A stretch of DNA of 64,000 bases, from positions 186,001 to 250,000 of the forward strand of contig JAXGZS010000004.1 of the NCBI GenBank assembly GCA_040776805.1. The letters are read 5' to 3'. Below the pieces are notes generated by a model that saw nothing but the letters and a program-made list of their open reading frames with translations, searched no databases and was not told the DNA's origin. This document shows, piece by piece, positions 54,102 to 63,477 of the stretch. Each line of letters starts with the position of its first letter. Within the stretch, counting starts at the first letter, position 1. The DNA comes from UBA7702 sp040776805. Its GTDB lineage: Bacteria; Bacillota; Dehalobacteriia; UBA7702. A program made the position numbers and the translations under genes.

Positions 54102-54931
54102 ACATGACCGCCATCAAAGCCATTGTCAAAAAGGACATTACCTCCATCGGTTCCAGCGTACAAATGTGGCTGCCGATGATTCTCGTCCCCCTGATTTTCG
54201 TTGTTGTTTATCCCCTGATCATCCTCGCTTCCTTCCAAAGCGGTAGCAGCAATATAACGGGAAACGGCACTGAATTCCTGCTTAAAATCATCGATGCCCT
54301 GCCCGCGGCAGCGATCAAAGGGGAGATTTTGGCCTTTCCTGAGCTGCCCCAGCAGATCGCCTATTTATTCGTGAATTACCTCTTTTCCCCGCTGTTCATG
54401 TTGATTCCGGTGATGGTGGCAAGCATCATTTCCGCCAACAGTTTTGCCGGGGAAAAAGAAAAGAAGACTTTGGAAACGCTCCTCTTCAGCCCCATCGGAG
54501 AAAGGGACCTGCTTTTGGCGAAGGTGCTGGCTTCCTTTTTGCCGGCGCAAATCATCACGATTTTCAGCGCCCTGCTCTACGGCGCGGTCATCGATATCGC
54601 CGGTTACCGCTTTTTCGGATCGATGATTTTTCCCAGCGGTAACTGGATACTGGCCGTGTTCTGGATCTCCCCGGCCATTTCCCTGCTGGCCGTATTGATC
54701 AACGTGTTCATCTCCGCCAAAGTGAAGGGCTATCAAGAAGCCCAGCAGTTGAGCGTCATCGTGATCCTGCCGGTGATCGCCCTTTTTATCGCGCAGATCA
54801 CGGGTTTTCTTTTCCTCGGCAATCTCGCCTCTTTTCTGCTGGGCGCCGCCCTCTTTATCCTCGACGCCCTCTGTATCCCTTTGGCGGCCAAAACCTTTAA
54901 CCGGCAAAAGATGTTCTTATCCAGCAATTAA
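54098..54931 (+). CDS. ABC transporter permease (ABC-2 type)
   Basis: The 277-residue protein has six membrane helices and the ABC-2 motif SANSFAGEKEKKTLETLLFS before PIGERDLLLAK. It forms an exporter with the preceding ATPase. Cargo is unknown; a peptide or drug is possible. Confidence 0.93.
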   Translation: MNMTAIKAIVKKDITSIGSSVQMWLPMILVPLIFVVVYPLIILASFQSGSSNITGNGTEFLLKIIDALPAAAIKGEILAFPELPQQIAYLFVNYLFSPLFMLIPVMVASIISANSFAGEKEKKTLETLLFSPIGERDLLLAKVLASFLPAQIITIFSALLYGAVIDIAGYRFFGSMIFPSGNWILAVFWISPAISLLAVLINVFISAKVKGYQEAQQLSVIVILPVIALFIAQITGFLFLGNLASFLLGAALFILDALCIPLAAKTFNRQKMFLSSN

Positions 54932-54974
54932 CCGGGAAGCTATGCCGCCGTGAACAGAGCAGACAATATAAAAA

Positions 54975-54996
54975 GGGAGCCTGTTTTCAGGCTCCC
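54975..54996 (-). terminator. Terminator of the rubredoxin gene
   Basis: GGGAGCCTG and CAGGCTCCC pair around TTTT. A T-run on the minus strand makes it the end of rubredoxin; it can also stop the converging ABC operon. Confidence 0.85.
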
Positions 54997-55031
54997 TCAA
55001 AGTTCTTTTCCCAAGATACCGGTTATTCTTT

Positions 55032-55166
55032 TTATTCTTCTTCAAACTGGTCTTTCCCGGCGCCGCACAGCGGACATACCCAATCATCGGGAAGATCTGC
55101 GAATTTCACGCCTTCGGCTTCTTCGTCATAAACATAACCGCAAACCGTGCAAACATATCTTTTCAT
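55032..55166 (-). CDS. Rubredoxin
   Basis: The 44-residue protein is shorter than the usual 52 but has both iron-binding CxxC pairs: CTVCGYVYDEE at residues 6-9 and WVCPLCGAGKDQF near 32-35, with a Glu-rich end. It is a one-electron carrier of anaerobic redox chains. A GGAGG site and a TATAAT box (55208-55203) precede it. Confidence 0.95.
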   Translation of the reverse strand: MKRYVCTVCGYVYDEEAEGVKFADLPDDWVCPLCGAGKDQFEEE

Positions 55167-55202
55167 CCAGCCATCCTCCTTTCGAGCCTTTATTATGCTC
55201 CC

Positions 55203-55231
55203 ATTATACCAACTTTTTTCATAATAGTAAG
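55203..55231 (-). promoter_or_regulatory. Rubredoxin promoter
   Basis: TATAAT at 55208-55203 on the minus strand; the -35 position (CTTACT, 55231-55226) is weak. Confidence 0.5.
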
Positions 55232-55305
55232 TGACTCTGTCACAAACCTTGGAAAAGTCAGTATGGCGAAAGACGCTATTTTCGATAAAAGGACGCGCCT
55301 ATTTT

Positions 55306-56976
55306 TCACCAATAGCGATGAAAATCCGATTTCCGCGGCCCTTTTTCCTCATCGTTTAAGCCGTGTTTACGCTGACCGAAGTTTTCGTCGTCTCTGGCGA
55401 TCAAAGGATCGTACCAGTCAGCTTTGTTTTTGGCCCAGGCGATCCAAGCGGTGGTTTTCTCGTCAGATTCCTCTTTGGCCTCTATCGCCGCGATATAAGT
55501 TCGTATTTTGCAAGCCAAAGCGTAATCCTCCGCCTGGTTTTTCAAAGCGAGGGTTTTTCCCACCTCCGCGTTGTATTCCTCCCAGCCTTCCTCACGGCAG
55601 CGTTTTTCTTTTTCCAATAAACGCCGGGCATCTTCCCGCTCTTCCCGTTCCTTACGCACGATTTCCGAAGATTCGTAAAGACAGATGAGAATTTCACCAA
55701 GCCGCTCTTCCAAACGGACTTTGGCAGAATCTCTGAATTCCTTCCAATGATCCACATGAAGACAGAGACGGCCTTTGTAAACGTAATCATACTTGCGGAT
55801 GCTCGGTTTTTGCGCAGGTTCACCGTTTTTCACGGCTTCCTGATAAAGAAGGAGTTCTTTGCGCTCCTGTTTGGTCAAAACATGAACTGTCTTTTTCTTG
55901 TTTTCCTTGATGAGGAGGGGCACTTTCTCCCCGCGCACGATAAAATCAAGGTTTTCCGTAAGCAGACAGCCCAAAGGCTCCATCACGCGAATCAGAGAAT
56001 CGATGATGCGATAACCTCGGGGCTGGGTCTCGGCGGAAAGTTCCTCCCAAAGGAACGGCGGCGTGATTTTATCCTGCCATTGTACCCAAAGCAGGCTGCT
56101 CGCTTCAGAAATTTCGCTGTTCTCCCAAGCTTCGGCGGCACTCTGATATTGTATGATCTTCGGGTGCAGCGGTTCGCTTTCCGGCGACAGCCAAATCTGC
56201 TCCGCAGCGGTGAGCACGATTTCCCGCTCTTCCTCCTGTAAAAAGCCGAGGCAATGGCCGCGTTCTTCCGAAGACATACCGGGTTTTTCCGTTCTGGGCC
56301 CTGTTTTCTTGTTGGGCGCCGCGTTTTTCGGCAACAGGGGAATGGTCACCGGTTTCCCTGCTCTCAGCTTTGCCCAATAGCCCGGCGGCGGCGTAGGGAT
56401 CTCCAAGGATTTACAGACTTTATGAATCGTCACATCCGAAACGGAATATTTTTTCGCAACTTCTGTGACGGGCATTTGCCAAACTTCTTTGTATAGCGTT
56501 TCCCGATCATATACATTGTACGTTTGCCCCCAGCGCGAAAAGGTTTCCGGCGGCGACAGCGCAACTTCCGGCTCTTCGGGGCTCACGGAAGAGACGGCAT
56601 TCATTTTCCCGGATTTCCCTGCCCCTTGCTTCGGATAGTTGAATTTTGTGGAAAGCATTTTCGGCAATTCCGTAAAGACGCGGGTATGCGCCGTTTTTTT
56701 ACTTTTCCGCGAGGCATTGCCGGAAAGATTGATCACGACGCCTTTGGTTTGCGGCAAAGGCGTTTTTTTGACATCTTTTCCGTTCTCAATTTGCGACCAA
56801 TAACCCGGCGGCGGCACAGGAATGTCCGCATCCGCGCATTCCTTGCGCAAACATGCATAACTAATACCGTACTTTTTGGCTACACCAGACAAAGAGATTT
56901 CCCAAATTTCATTGTATAAATTTTCACGGGATAATACGATTTCCGGTTTGTTTTTTTCCGTGTTGTTCTCAGACAT
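55306..56976 (-). CDS. Protein with two tandem HTH-like modules, function unknown
   Basis: The 556-residue protein starts after AAGGAAGG. Two related 60-residue modules are visible: about 18-75 (LYNEIWEISLSGVAKKYGIS ... IPVPPPGYWSQIENGK) and about 160-220 (LYKEVWQMPVTEVAKKYSVS ... IPTPPPGYWAKLRAGK). Each looks like a helix-turn-helix followed by PPPGYW. Single-copy relatives occur in many bacteria as uncharacterised proteins. The C-terminal half is highly charged, with a coiled coil near 455-520 (REEREDARRLLEKEKRCREE). No enzymatic motif was seen. It stands alone between rubredoxin and a long non-coding stretch. Confidence 0.75.
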   Translation of the reverse strand: MSENNTEKNKPEIVLSRENLYNEIWEISLSGVAKKYGISYACLRKECADADIPVPPPGYWSQIENGKDVKKTPLPQTKGVVINLSGNASRKSKKTAHTRVFTELPKMLSTKFNYPKQGAGKSGKMNAVSSVSPEEPEVALSPPETFSRWGQTYNVYDRETLYKEVWQMPVTEVAKKYSVSDVTIHKVCKSLEIPTPPPGYWAKLRAGKPVTIPLLPKNAAPNKKTGPRTEKPGMSSEERGHCLGFLQEEEREIVLTAAEQIWLSPESEPLHPKIIQYQSAAEAWENSEISEASSLLWVQWQDKITPPFLWEELSAETQPRGYRIIDSLIRVMEPLGCLLTENLDFIVRGEKVPLLIKENKKKTVHVLTKQERKELLLYQEAVKNGEPAQKPSIRKYDYVYKGRLCLHVDHWKEFRDSAKVRLEERLGEILICLYESSEIVRKEREEREDARRLLEKEKRCREEGWEEYNAEVGKTLALKNQAEDYALACKIRTYIAAIEAKEESDEKTTAWIAWAKNKADWYDPLIARDDENFGQRKHGLNDEEKGPRKSDFHRYW

Positions 56977-57722
56977 GGTTTCCTTCCTTAATTAATAGCG
57001 ATCTGATTCCCAAGAGAAAGAGGGGCTTTTCACTCTATTCCAATAACATCAAAAACGGTTCTCCGTTCTTTGTTCGGAAACACGCAAAAGCGGGATACGT
57101 TGATACACCTGCCTCGAAAAGGGTATGGAGCATAAAAACCGTTCCTATTCCTACACCCTTGCGGTTGGTTCATCGTGATAAAGGCTCTTCTTACTCTCAT
57201 CATCATCATCCGGCGGCAATTTTTTCTCACACCAAATTGCGCCTCCCAATATCATCAGACGCCCCACACAGAGCATACCGTTCCTGGCTTAGCCGCGAAG
57301 GGAAAACCCGGGTTTTAACGGCGGTTTATTCTTCTAAAGAATGGATACCGATTTGAGCTCATTGATTTTTCAAACCAGGCCGCTGCCCGGTAACCCAGAG
57401 GAGGTACCCATTCCTTTTCTGTGGGTGTCATTATTTACTATAGCATAAAGATAAAATTTTTACTATCGTATCCTTGTTCAAACGTTTTTCATAAAAGAGA
57501 TTTCCTTAAGGCCCCAGACTGGTAAAATGTAACTTTCCCAAAGAAAAGCGGGAAGAAAACAGAAATATCGCAAATTTTATGAGTAAAGTTCGCATAAAAT
57601 TGCAAAAATATAAATTTATCTGCTTACCTGAGCATATGTTTATCGCTGTATTTTTGAAACCGAAACCGACGGCGGCAGGAATGTTTGCCCTTTCGTATAC
57701 ATGGCAAGGGAGCGGGGACAAT
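56977..57722. other. Non-coding region, possible structured RNA on the minus strand
   Basis: No supportable gene. An extended -10 (TGCTATAGT, 57445-57437, minus strand) is followed by a GC-rich tract with several short self-complementary parts (GGGTACC/GGTAACCC; ACCCA/TGGGT; AACCCGGGTT near 57305-57314) in otherwise AT-rich DNA. It does not match the riboswitch, SRP, 6S or tmRNA cores I know. Confidence 0.3.
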
Positions 57723-57760
57723 AAAAAAAGATCGGTACATGGTTTTTTGCACCGATCTTC
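57723..57760 (-). terminator. Terminator downstream of cheB
   Basis: GATCGGT (57730-57736) and ACCGATC (57751-57757) pair, followed on the minus strand by a run of seven T. It lies about 250 bases past the cheB stop; the interval 57761-58005 shows no gene. Confidence 0.75.
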
Positions 57761-58005
57761 ATATTGCTTCCTTGGCTCCGTCAATTTATCGTAAAACACG
57801 CCTCAACAACAAAGGACAACCGCTGATCCGCATCGTGGCATCAATTCAGCGAAAGGCCGCTCCATCATTTTCGCGTCATCAAACCGCGCTCTTTATCAAT
57901 GATTTGTTGATTCCATTTAGGAGCTTCAAACACCCGCAGGTTTTGATACCCAGCTGCATTTTACAGGTTTTATCGTACGCCGGCCGCGATCAAACGCCGC
58001 CGGGG

Positions 58006-59037
58006 TTATTTGTTCAAACGCTCGATGATCGCATTGGGGATGTTGGCAAGGGACACTTGCTTGGTGACGGCCTTGAGTTCATAAGCTTCTTTGGGCATAC
58101 CGTAAACCACGGAAGAATCCTTATCCTGGCCGATGGTATAAGCACCGGCCTGATGCATTTTTAAAAGACCGGCCGCCCCGTCTTTACCCATACCCGTTAA
58201 AATCACCCCGATACAGCCTTTGCCTACCTTGGCGGCAACCGAATGAAAGAGCACATCCACAGAGGGGCGATGCCCGCTCACTTTTTCCCCGTCGGCGCAT
58301 TTCACGTAATAGCCTTTCCGGTCTTTTTCCACCGTCAGGTGTTTATCACCGGGGGCAATCAATGCGGTTCCCGGTTGAATCCGGTCGCCGTTTTGCGCTT
58401 CCGCAACGTAAATTTCGCATAAATGATTCATCCGGTCAGCAAACATTTTGGTAAACCCCGGCGGCATATGCTGCACCACAACAATGCCGGGGCATTCCTT
58501 GGGCAGACGCTGGAGCAAGGCTAAAATGGCTTCCGTCCCGCCGGTAGAGGCTCCAACGGCGATCATCTGATATTCGCCGGAGAGCTTCCGTTTGAGAGAA
58601 AGCGGCGAAACGGAGCTATTCATCATCTTTCTTTTGGCCTTTGCTTTGGAGGCAATTTTAACCTTTGTGGATAATTCCGTGCAAAAGGCGTCAAAATTAC
58701 CTTGGCTTTCCGCGTCGGGCTTTTTCACGAAATCCACGGCGCCAGATTCCAATGCTTCAAACACGCTCATATTCAGCGAGCTGACCAAAACGATGGGGAT
58801 GGGATTATGGGGCATGATCTTCTTTAAGAAATCAGTCCCGCTCAAACCCGGCATTTCAACATCTAACGTCAGCACGTCGGGATTGCAGTCAGCAATCTTC
58901 TTTTCAGCATCATAGGCATTCCCCGAAGTGCCCACCACTTCGAAAGCGGGATCGGAAGAAAAATATTTTTTCAATGCCGTTCTGAAAAAGATTGAGTCGT
59001 CAACAATCAATACTCTTATTTTTTTTAATGTCATCAT
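58006..59037 (-). CDS. cheB: Protein-glutamate methylesterase CheB
   Basis: The 343-residue protein has a receiver domain (VLIVDDSIFFRTALKKYF, phospho-acceptor in LTLDVEMPGLSG) and a C-terminal methylesterase with the Ser-His-Asp triad: Ser in AVGASTGGTEA, His in VVQHMPPGFTKMFADR, Asp in ILTGMGKDGAAG. It removes methyl groups from chemoreceptors after phosphorylation by CheA. It overlaps cheR by four bases. Confidence 0.97.
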   Translation of the reverse strand: MMTLKKIRVLIVDDSIFFRTALKKYFSSDPAFEVVGTSGNAYDAEKKIADCNPDVLTLDVEMPGLSGTDFLKKIMPHNPIPIVLVSSLNMSVFEALESGAVDFVKKPDAESQGNFDAFCTELSTKVKIASKAKAKRKMMNSSVSPLSLKRKLSGEYQMIAVGASTGGTEAILALLQRLPKECPGIVVVQHMPPGFTKMFADRMNHLCEIYVAEAQNGDRIQPGTALIAPGDKHLTVEKDRKGYYVKCADGEKVSGHRPSVDVLFHSVAAKVGKGCIGVILTGMGKDGAAGLLKMHQAGAYTIGQDKDSSVVYGMPKEAYELKAVTKQVSLANIPNAIIERLNK

Positions 59038-59849
59038 CGACCTCCTTTTTGATAAACAGAAGGTTGGATATACTTGAATTTGGATTGGTCGCGCTGTATG
59101 GTTTCAGAATGACCGATAAAAAGATACCCTCCGGGTTTTATGACATCATAAAGCCGATTGATTAGGCTGTTTTTCGTTGCTTGGTCAAAGTAAATCATCA
59201 CATTGCGGCAAAATATCAGATCAAATCCCTTATGAAAAGGAATCGGATCCATAAGATTAAAATGCTTAAAAAGCACCTCCTTTCTTACTTCTGGTTTTAA
59301 TTGATAGGAACCGTCCTTAAAAACAAAATATCTTCGTTTCCAGGCCGGATCAAGGTTTTTCAAAAAGTCTTCCTGATACATTGCGTTTTTGGCCTTCTCG
59401 ATGGCATTGGCCGAAATATCCGTTGCCAGAATCTGATATTTCCACTGGCTGCCTTGTAAACCAAGGAAATCCTTGATCACCATGACGGTGGTATAAGCTT
59501 CCTCCCCTGAGGAACAGCCGGCACTCCAGATCCGCATTTCCTTATTGCTGTTATCTTTGACGATTTGCGGCAAGATCACCTTTTTTAAAAACGCAAAGTG
59601 AGCCTGTTCTCTCATAAAGAAAGTGTGGTTGGTGGTGAGCTTATTCAGCAAAACCGTGATTTCCTTGGTGTCGTTTCCCTTGATCAGCTTAAAATAATCG
59701 GAAAAGCTATCCATTTTCTTTTCCGCCAATACCGAATACATACGTGATTCAATCAGCTGACGCTTATTAATGAGATTGATACCGTAGTTTGACTTAACGT
59801 AGGTAACCATGTCCGTAAATTCGTTATCGGTTAGTTTTATCATATACAT
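59034..59849 (-). CDS. cheR: Chemoreceptor methyltransferase CheR
   Basis: The 271-residue protein has the helical N-terminal domain and the SAM-binding domain: RIWSAGCSSGEEAYT, ILATDISANAIEKAK, and FDLIFCRNVMIYFD. It methylates receptor glutamates. An in-frame ATG at 59843 is an alternative start. The gene lies between cheA and cheB. Confidence 0.97.
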   Translation of the reverse strand: MYMIKLTDNEFTDMVTYVKSNYGINLINKRQLIESRMYSVLAEKKMDSFSDYFKLIKGNDTKEITVLLNKLTTNHTFFMREQAHFAFLKKVILPQIVKDNSNKEMRIWSAGCSSGEEAYTTVMVIKDFLGLQGSQWKYQILATDISANAIEKAKNAMYQEDFLKNLDPAWKRRYFVFKDGSYQLKPEVRKEVLFKHFNLMDPIPFHKGFDLIFCRNVMIYFDQATKNSLINRLYDVIKPGGYLFIGHSETIQRDQSKFKYIQPSVYQKGGR

Positions 59850-59867
59850 ATTCTCCTTCTGGCAGTT

Positions 59868-61856
59868 TTAGCCGTTTTTCACCAAATTTAAAATATCTAA
59901 AATCAGACTGATGCTTCCGTCGCCTAAAATGGCGCAGCCGGAAATCCCCTTCTCTTTAACGTTATATTGATTCAAATAGGAAGGCAAAGGCTTAATCACA
60001 ACCTGCTGCTCACCGATGAGAGCATCGGCAAAGATACAATAAGAGGACTCGCTGCTTTCTACCAAAAGAATGATGCCGTCCTTAATCTCCTGCACCGGAG
60101 TATCGATACCGTAAAGCCGATGCAAACGAATGATGGGATAACAGACATCGCGAATCAGGATTCCTTCGTTTTTTTCGTTATCTTCGATGATGTTGGTGTG
60201 ATCCACCTTCATCGACTGTTTGATGTTATTGATGGGAATGGTGAAGATCGAATCTCCCACCAAAACCTTCATGCCGTTTACAATGGCCAGGGTAAGCGGA
60301 ATTTTGATGGATACCGAAGCACCTTGCCCCGGTACGCAATCAAGAATCACTTCCCCGCCGGATTTTTCAATATTCTTCTTTACCACATCCATGCCGACGC
60401 CGCGGCCGGAAAACTCCGTGACCTGATCTTTGGTGGAAAATCCCGGCATCATGAGAAAGGCGTAGATTTCTTTTGCCGTATATTCCGTTTCCGGTTTTCT
60501 CAAAAGTCCCCGGTCTTTGGCCTTCTCTAAGATCGCCTGTTGATCATAGCCCCGGCCGTCGTCACATATGGACACGAGGATTTCGCCGCCGGTATTTTGC
60601 GCGGACAGTGTGATCTTGCCTTTTGCCGGTTTTCCGCCGGCCAAACGTTCCGCCGGGAATTCAATGCCGTGATCCATGGCATTGCGCACCAGGTGCATCA
60701 AGGGATCGGCGATACCGTCGACGATGGTTTTATCCACTTCGGTGTCTTCCCCCTCAAGAACCAGTTCCACATCTTTCCCTAATTTTTTGGAGATATCCCT
60801 TACGATGCGCCGCATCTTTTGGAATACACTGTTCACCGGCACCATGCGGATGGACATAATATCTTCCTGTAATTCATCGATGAGCTTTTGCAGTTGCCGT
60901 GAGGCCTTGCCGAAGCTGTCCATATCCACACCCTGTTCCGTGGGAATGGAAACCACCATGGATTCGGTAATCACGATTTCGCCCATTAAATCCATGAGCT
61001 TGTCCAATTTCAACAAATTGACATTGATGAGGGAAGTGGTGGAATGATGGTTGTTTTGCCCCGGGCTCGAATTGGCCTTTTCCCCAGACTGTGTCTGTTT
61101 GGTTTCTTCAGCGTCGTTTGGTTGATCCGTATCCCCATGCACCAAATCAAACTTCTTAACAAAGGAAAACTGTTCCACGGATTTCATGCATATTTCGAGG
61201 TCTTCCTCATTTTTAAAGTAAATCGTAAACCCGTTTTGACTGATCTCTTCCGCAGCGTTCTCGGAATCAAGATTTTCGGGAACATGACGATAGTCACAAT
61301 TGAGATCCGCCATCGCGTTTAATAACATAAATGCGCGCAGGTTTTCCATTTGCGCATCCTCATCAAAATAGATTTTCGCGATGTGCGTAAATGCGGAATC
61401 AGCGGAATCGTCTCCTTCCTGGCTTTGTTTTTCCGCTTCATTTTCTTTTTGTTCACCGTCACCGGAAATTTTTTTCAGAAAATAAATGATTTCATCTGCA
61501 AAATTACCGATATTATCAGTTAAAGGAGTGTTTGACTCCACAAAACTGATTTCCGCCTTTAAAAAATCTTCGGATTTAAACATCAGCTCAAACAATTCGC
61601 TGTTATGCGTGGTATGGATGCCGTGATCCCGTACAAAAGCGAACAAATCCTCGACCTTATGTGATACGGTGGCGATACTGTTAAATTCCATCATTGCGGA
61701 GGAACCTTTGATGGTATGCATGATGCGAAAAATCGTGTTGATGCTATCCGTATCAAAACAATCCTGTTTCTCGCAATTGATTAAGATATCATCTAGTTCT
61801 TCCAGCAGACTATTTGCTTCAAACAAATAGACCTCCAGCATTTCATTGTTATCCAT
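59868..61856 (-). CDS. cheA: Chemotaxis histidine kinase CheA
   Basis: The 662-residue protein has a P1 Hpt domain (FRIMHTIKGSSAMMEF, His near residue 49), a P2-like domain (about 150-245), the P3 dimerisation helix (LDKLMDLMGEIVITESMV), the P4 kinase (HLVRNAMDHGIEFPAERLAG, DDGRGYD, GRGVGMDVV) and the P5 CheW-like domain. It phosphorylates CheY and CheB. A sigma-28-like promoter lies about 75 bases upstream. Confidence 0.97.
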   Translation of the reverse strand: MDNNEMLEVYLFEANSLLEELDDILINCEKQDCFDTDSINTIFRIMHTIKGSSAMMEFNSIATVSHKVEDLFAFVRDHGIHTTHNSELFELMFKSEDFLKAEISFVESNTPLTDNIGNFADEIIYFLKKISGDGEQKENEAEKQSQEGDDSADSAFTHIAKIYFDEDAQMENLRAFMLLNAMADLNCDYRHVPENLDSENAAEEISQNGFTIYFKNEEDLEICMKSVEQFSFVKKFDLVHGDTDQPNDAEETKQTQSGEKANSSPGQNNHHSTTSLINVNLLKLDKLMDLMGEIVITESMVVSIPTEQGVDMDSFGKASRQLQKLIDELQEDIMSIRMVPVNSVFQKMRRIVRDISKKLGKDVELVLEGEDTEVDKTIVDGIADPLMHLVRNAMDHGIEFPAERLAGGKPAKGKITLSAQNTGGEILVSICDDGRGYDQQAILEKAKDRGLLRKPETEYTAKEIYAFLMMPGFSTKDQVTEFSGRGVGMDVVKKNIEKSGGEVILDCVPGQGASVSIKIPLTLAIVNGMKVLVGDSIFTIPINNIKQSMKVDHTNIIEDNEKNEGILIRDVCYPIIRLHRLYGIDTPVQEIKDGIILLVESSESSYCIFADALIGEQQVVIKPLPSYLNQYNVKEKGISGCAILGDGSISLILDILNLVKNG

Positions 61857-61930
61857 ACACTTTTACCTTACCCGCATAAATTTTCGGCTATGATCAGCAA
61901 CTGCAACATTGTGTGTAAATACTATTAATC

Positions 61931-61958
61931 ATATCGGGAAAAAAAACTGAGATATTTA
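61931..61958 (-). promoter_or_regulatory. Sigma-28-type promoter of cheA-cheR-cheB
   Basis: On the minus strand TAAA (61958-61955), a 16-base spacer and CCCGATAT (61938-61931) closely match TAAA-N15/16-GCCGATAA. The cognate sigma factor is encoded at 11710-12498. Confidence 0.75.
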
Positions 61959-61985
61959 CTTCACCGTAGGATACAAATTCAAAAC

Positions 61986-62014
61986 TTGATTATTCTTTCC
62001 ATAAAAGTTATGAT
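61986..62014 (+). promoter_or_regulatory. Promoter of the YlqG-like/FlhB-like/cheW operon
   Basis: TTGATT (61986-61991) and TATGAT (62009-62014) are 17 bases apart, 48 bases before the first start. It is divergent from the cheA promoter. Confidence 0.6.
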
Positions 62015-62061
62015 TAGATCAATCAGTTCGATGACAAACCGAAACAGAAAGGATCTCCACC

Positions 62062-63477
62062 ATGTTGGATAATTTGAGGATAACAACACCGATCCCGGCC
62101 AGCGATCCCATCGGCAAAGTCGTACCCAATAAAGAAAGCCCCGCCGTAATCCCCACGGATCCCGCGAAGGTTACGACGCGCAATCAGAACGATCAAAGCG
62201 GGCAAAAAAACTCACTCGATCTGACTTGGGATAACCGTTCGGTTTTTCAGAAATTCATATCACAGTTGCAGCAAACCCCCGGCCTTGCCCAAACCTTGCA
62301 AAAGCTGCTGTTAAGCACCATGACCCATCAAAACGTGGCAAATACCGCGTCGCCGCTGAACGCCTTACTCAGCCAATTGGCCAACTGCACCAAAATGAGC
62401 AAGCAGGAAATCATTGATAACCTGATCTTTCAGCAGAAGCACAGCACAAAATTTTCCGGGGAACTGTTTCAAATATTCCGACATTTAATGAAAGACAATG
62501 GGTCTGCGGAATTAAGAGATCGTCTGGGACAATTCATCAAATCCTACGACGGTTTTACTTCGGCCAAGGAAACAATGTCCGCGATCTTCGCGCAATTAAA
62601 GGAAATCGCGGCCTATATCCCTCAATCCTACCGCCAGGAGCTGGAGCAACAGATGAACCTTTTGCCCACGGTTGCGGATCAGGAGACCGTCAAATACAGC
62701 CTGTTTTTACTGAAGGAGAAGATTTTACCGCTGCTGGGGAAATACATCTCCGCTTTCAATGACTTTGGTGAAATTAGGGGTAAGGTATCCTTATTGATGC
62801 ATAACGTTTCCCGCTTAAACGTTGGCTCCCAGGAAGAACTCCTCAGCCGCTTCGAAGAATTGATGGGCTATTGTCAATATAAAACCAATATTTCCTCTAC
62901 GGAGCTCACCCGTCTCCGGTTACTGTTTATGGAAAGCATCAATCAACCCCAGCAGCTGAAAAACGATTTTCTTGACGCCCTGATCAAGGTGCTGTTTGCC
63001 TCCAATCAAGAAAATACCTCCTCCACCCGGCAAACCATGTTAAGCGATACGGTCAATACCATTTTGCTGAACAACAGTGTCTACATGCCCTTCACCCACT
63101 TGTTCCTGCCCATCCAATACAACGGAACCTTTCTTTTTTCGGAAATTTGGATCGAAAAACAGGAGGAAAAGGGAAACGGGAAATCCGCGGAAAATCACAA
63201 AAAACCGATCAACCTCTATCTTGCCTTTGATATTGAGGGCCTCGGCCATTTCAAAATGGCCATCACCTGGGACGATCGTAAAGTAAACTGCAAATTAAAT
63301 TATCCAGATCAGCTCAAGAACGAGGATTATACCATTCGCCGAGATATTACGAAGATTTTCGCGGAAAACGGTTTTTTGGCGGAAAGCGTCAACACCGCTT
63401 CTGACTTATCTCCATTTGCCGATATCTTAATGAAGAAGGTTTACGAAAGGAAGCGTGAGGTAGATGTCACAATATAG
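62062..63477 (+). CDS. YlqG-like protein, FliK-related C-terminus suspected
   Basis: The 471-residue protein starts after GAAAGGATC. The N-terminus is polar, residues about 60-330 are helical, and the C-terminus (PFTHLFLPIQYNGTFLFSEI, AFDIEGLGHFKMAITWDDRK) resembles the hook-length-control type fold. In Bacillus the pair ylqG-ylqH has the same order: a large protein followed by a free FlhB C-domain. The gene overlaps the FlhB-like gene by 14 bases, supporting a common role in flagellar export. Assignment is by context and weak similarity. Confidence 0.6.
   Translation: MLDNLRITTPIPASDPIGKVVPNKESPAVIPTDPAKVTTRNQNDQSGQKNSLDLTWDNRSVFQKFISQLQQTPGLAQTLQKLLLSTMTHQNVANTASPLNALLSQLANCTKMSKQEIIDNLIFQQKHSTKFSGELFQIFRHLMKDNGSAELRDRLGQFIKSYDGFTSAKETMSAIFAQLKEIAAYIPQSYRQELEQQMNLLPTVADQETVKYSLFLLKEKILPLLGKYISAFNDFGEIRGKVSLLMHNVSRLNVGSQEELLSRFEELMGYCQYKTNISSTELTRLRLLFMESINQPQQLKNDFLDALIKVLFASNQENTSSTRQTMLSDTVNTILLNNSVYMPFTHLFLPIQYNGTFLFSEIWIEKQEEKGNGKSAENHKKPINLYLAFDIEGLGHFKMAITWDDRKVNCKLNYPDQLKNEDYTIRRDITKIFAENGFLAESVNTASDLSPFADILMKKVYERKREVDVTI

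Noticed and set aside
54098..55166. CRISPR, prophage or intact insertion sequence anywhere in the window
   Set aside because: No regularly spaced short repeats, integrase, phage structural genes or complete transposase with terminal repeats were seen across the window.
57685..58164. Plus-strand frame of 159 codons overlapping the end of cheB
   Set aside because: It is antisense to cheB, crosses the minus-strand terminator and has no ribosome site.
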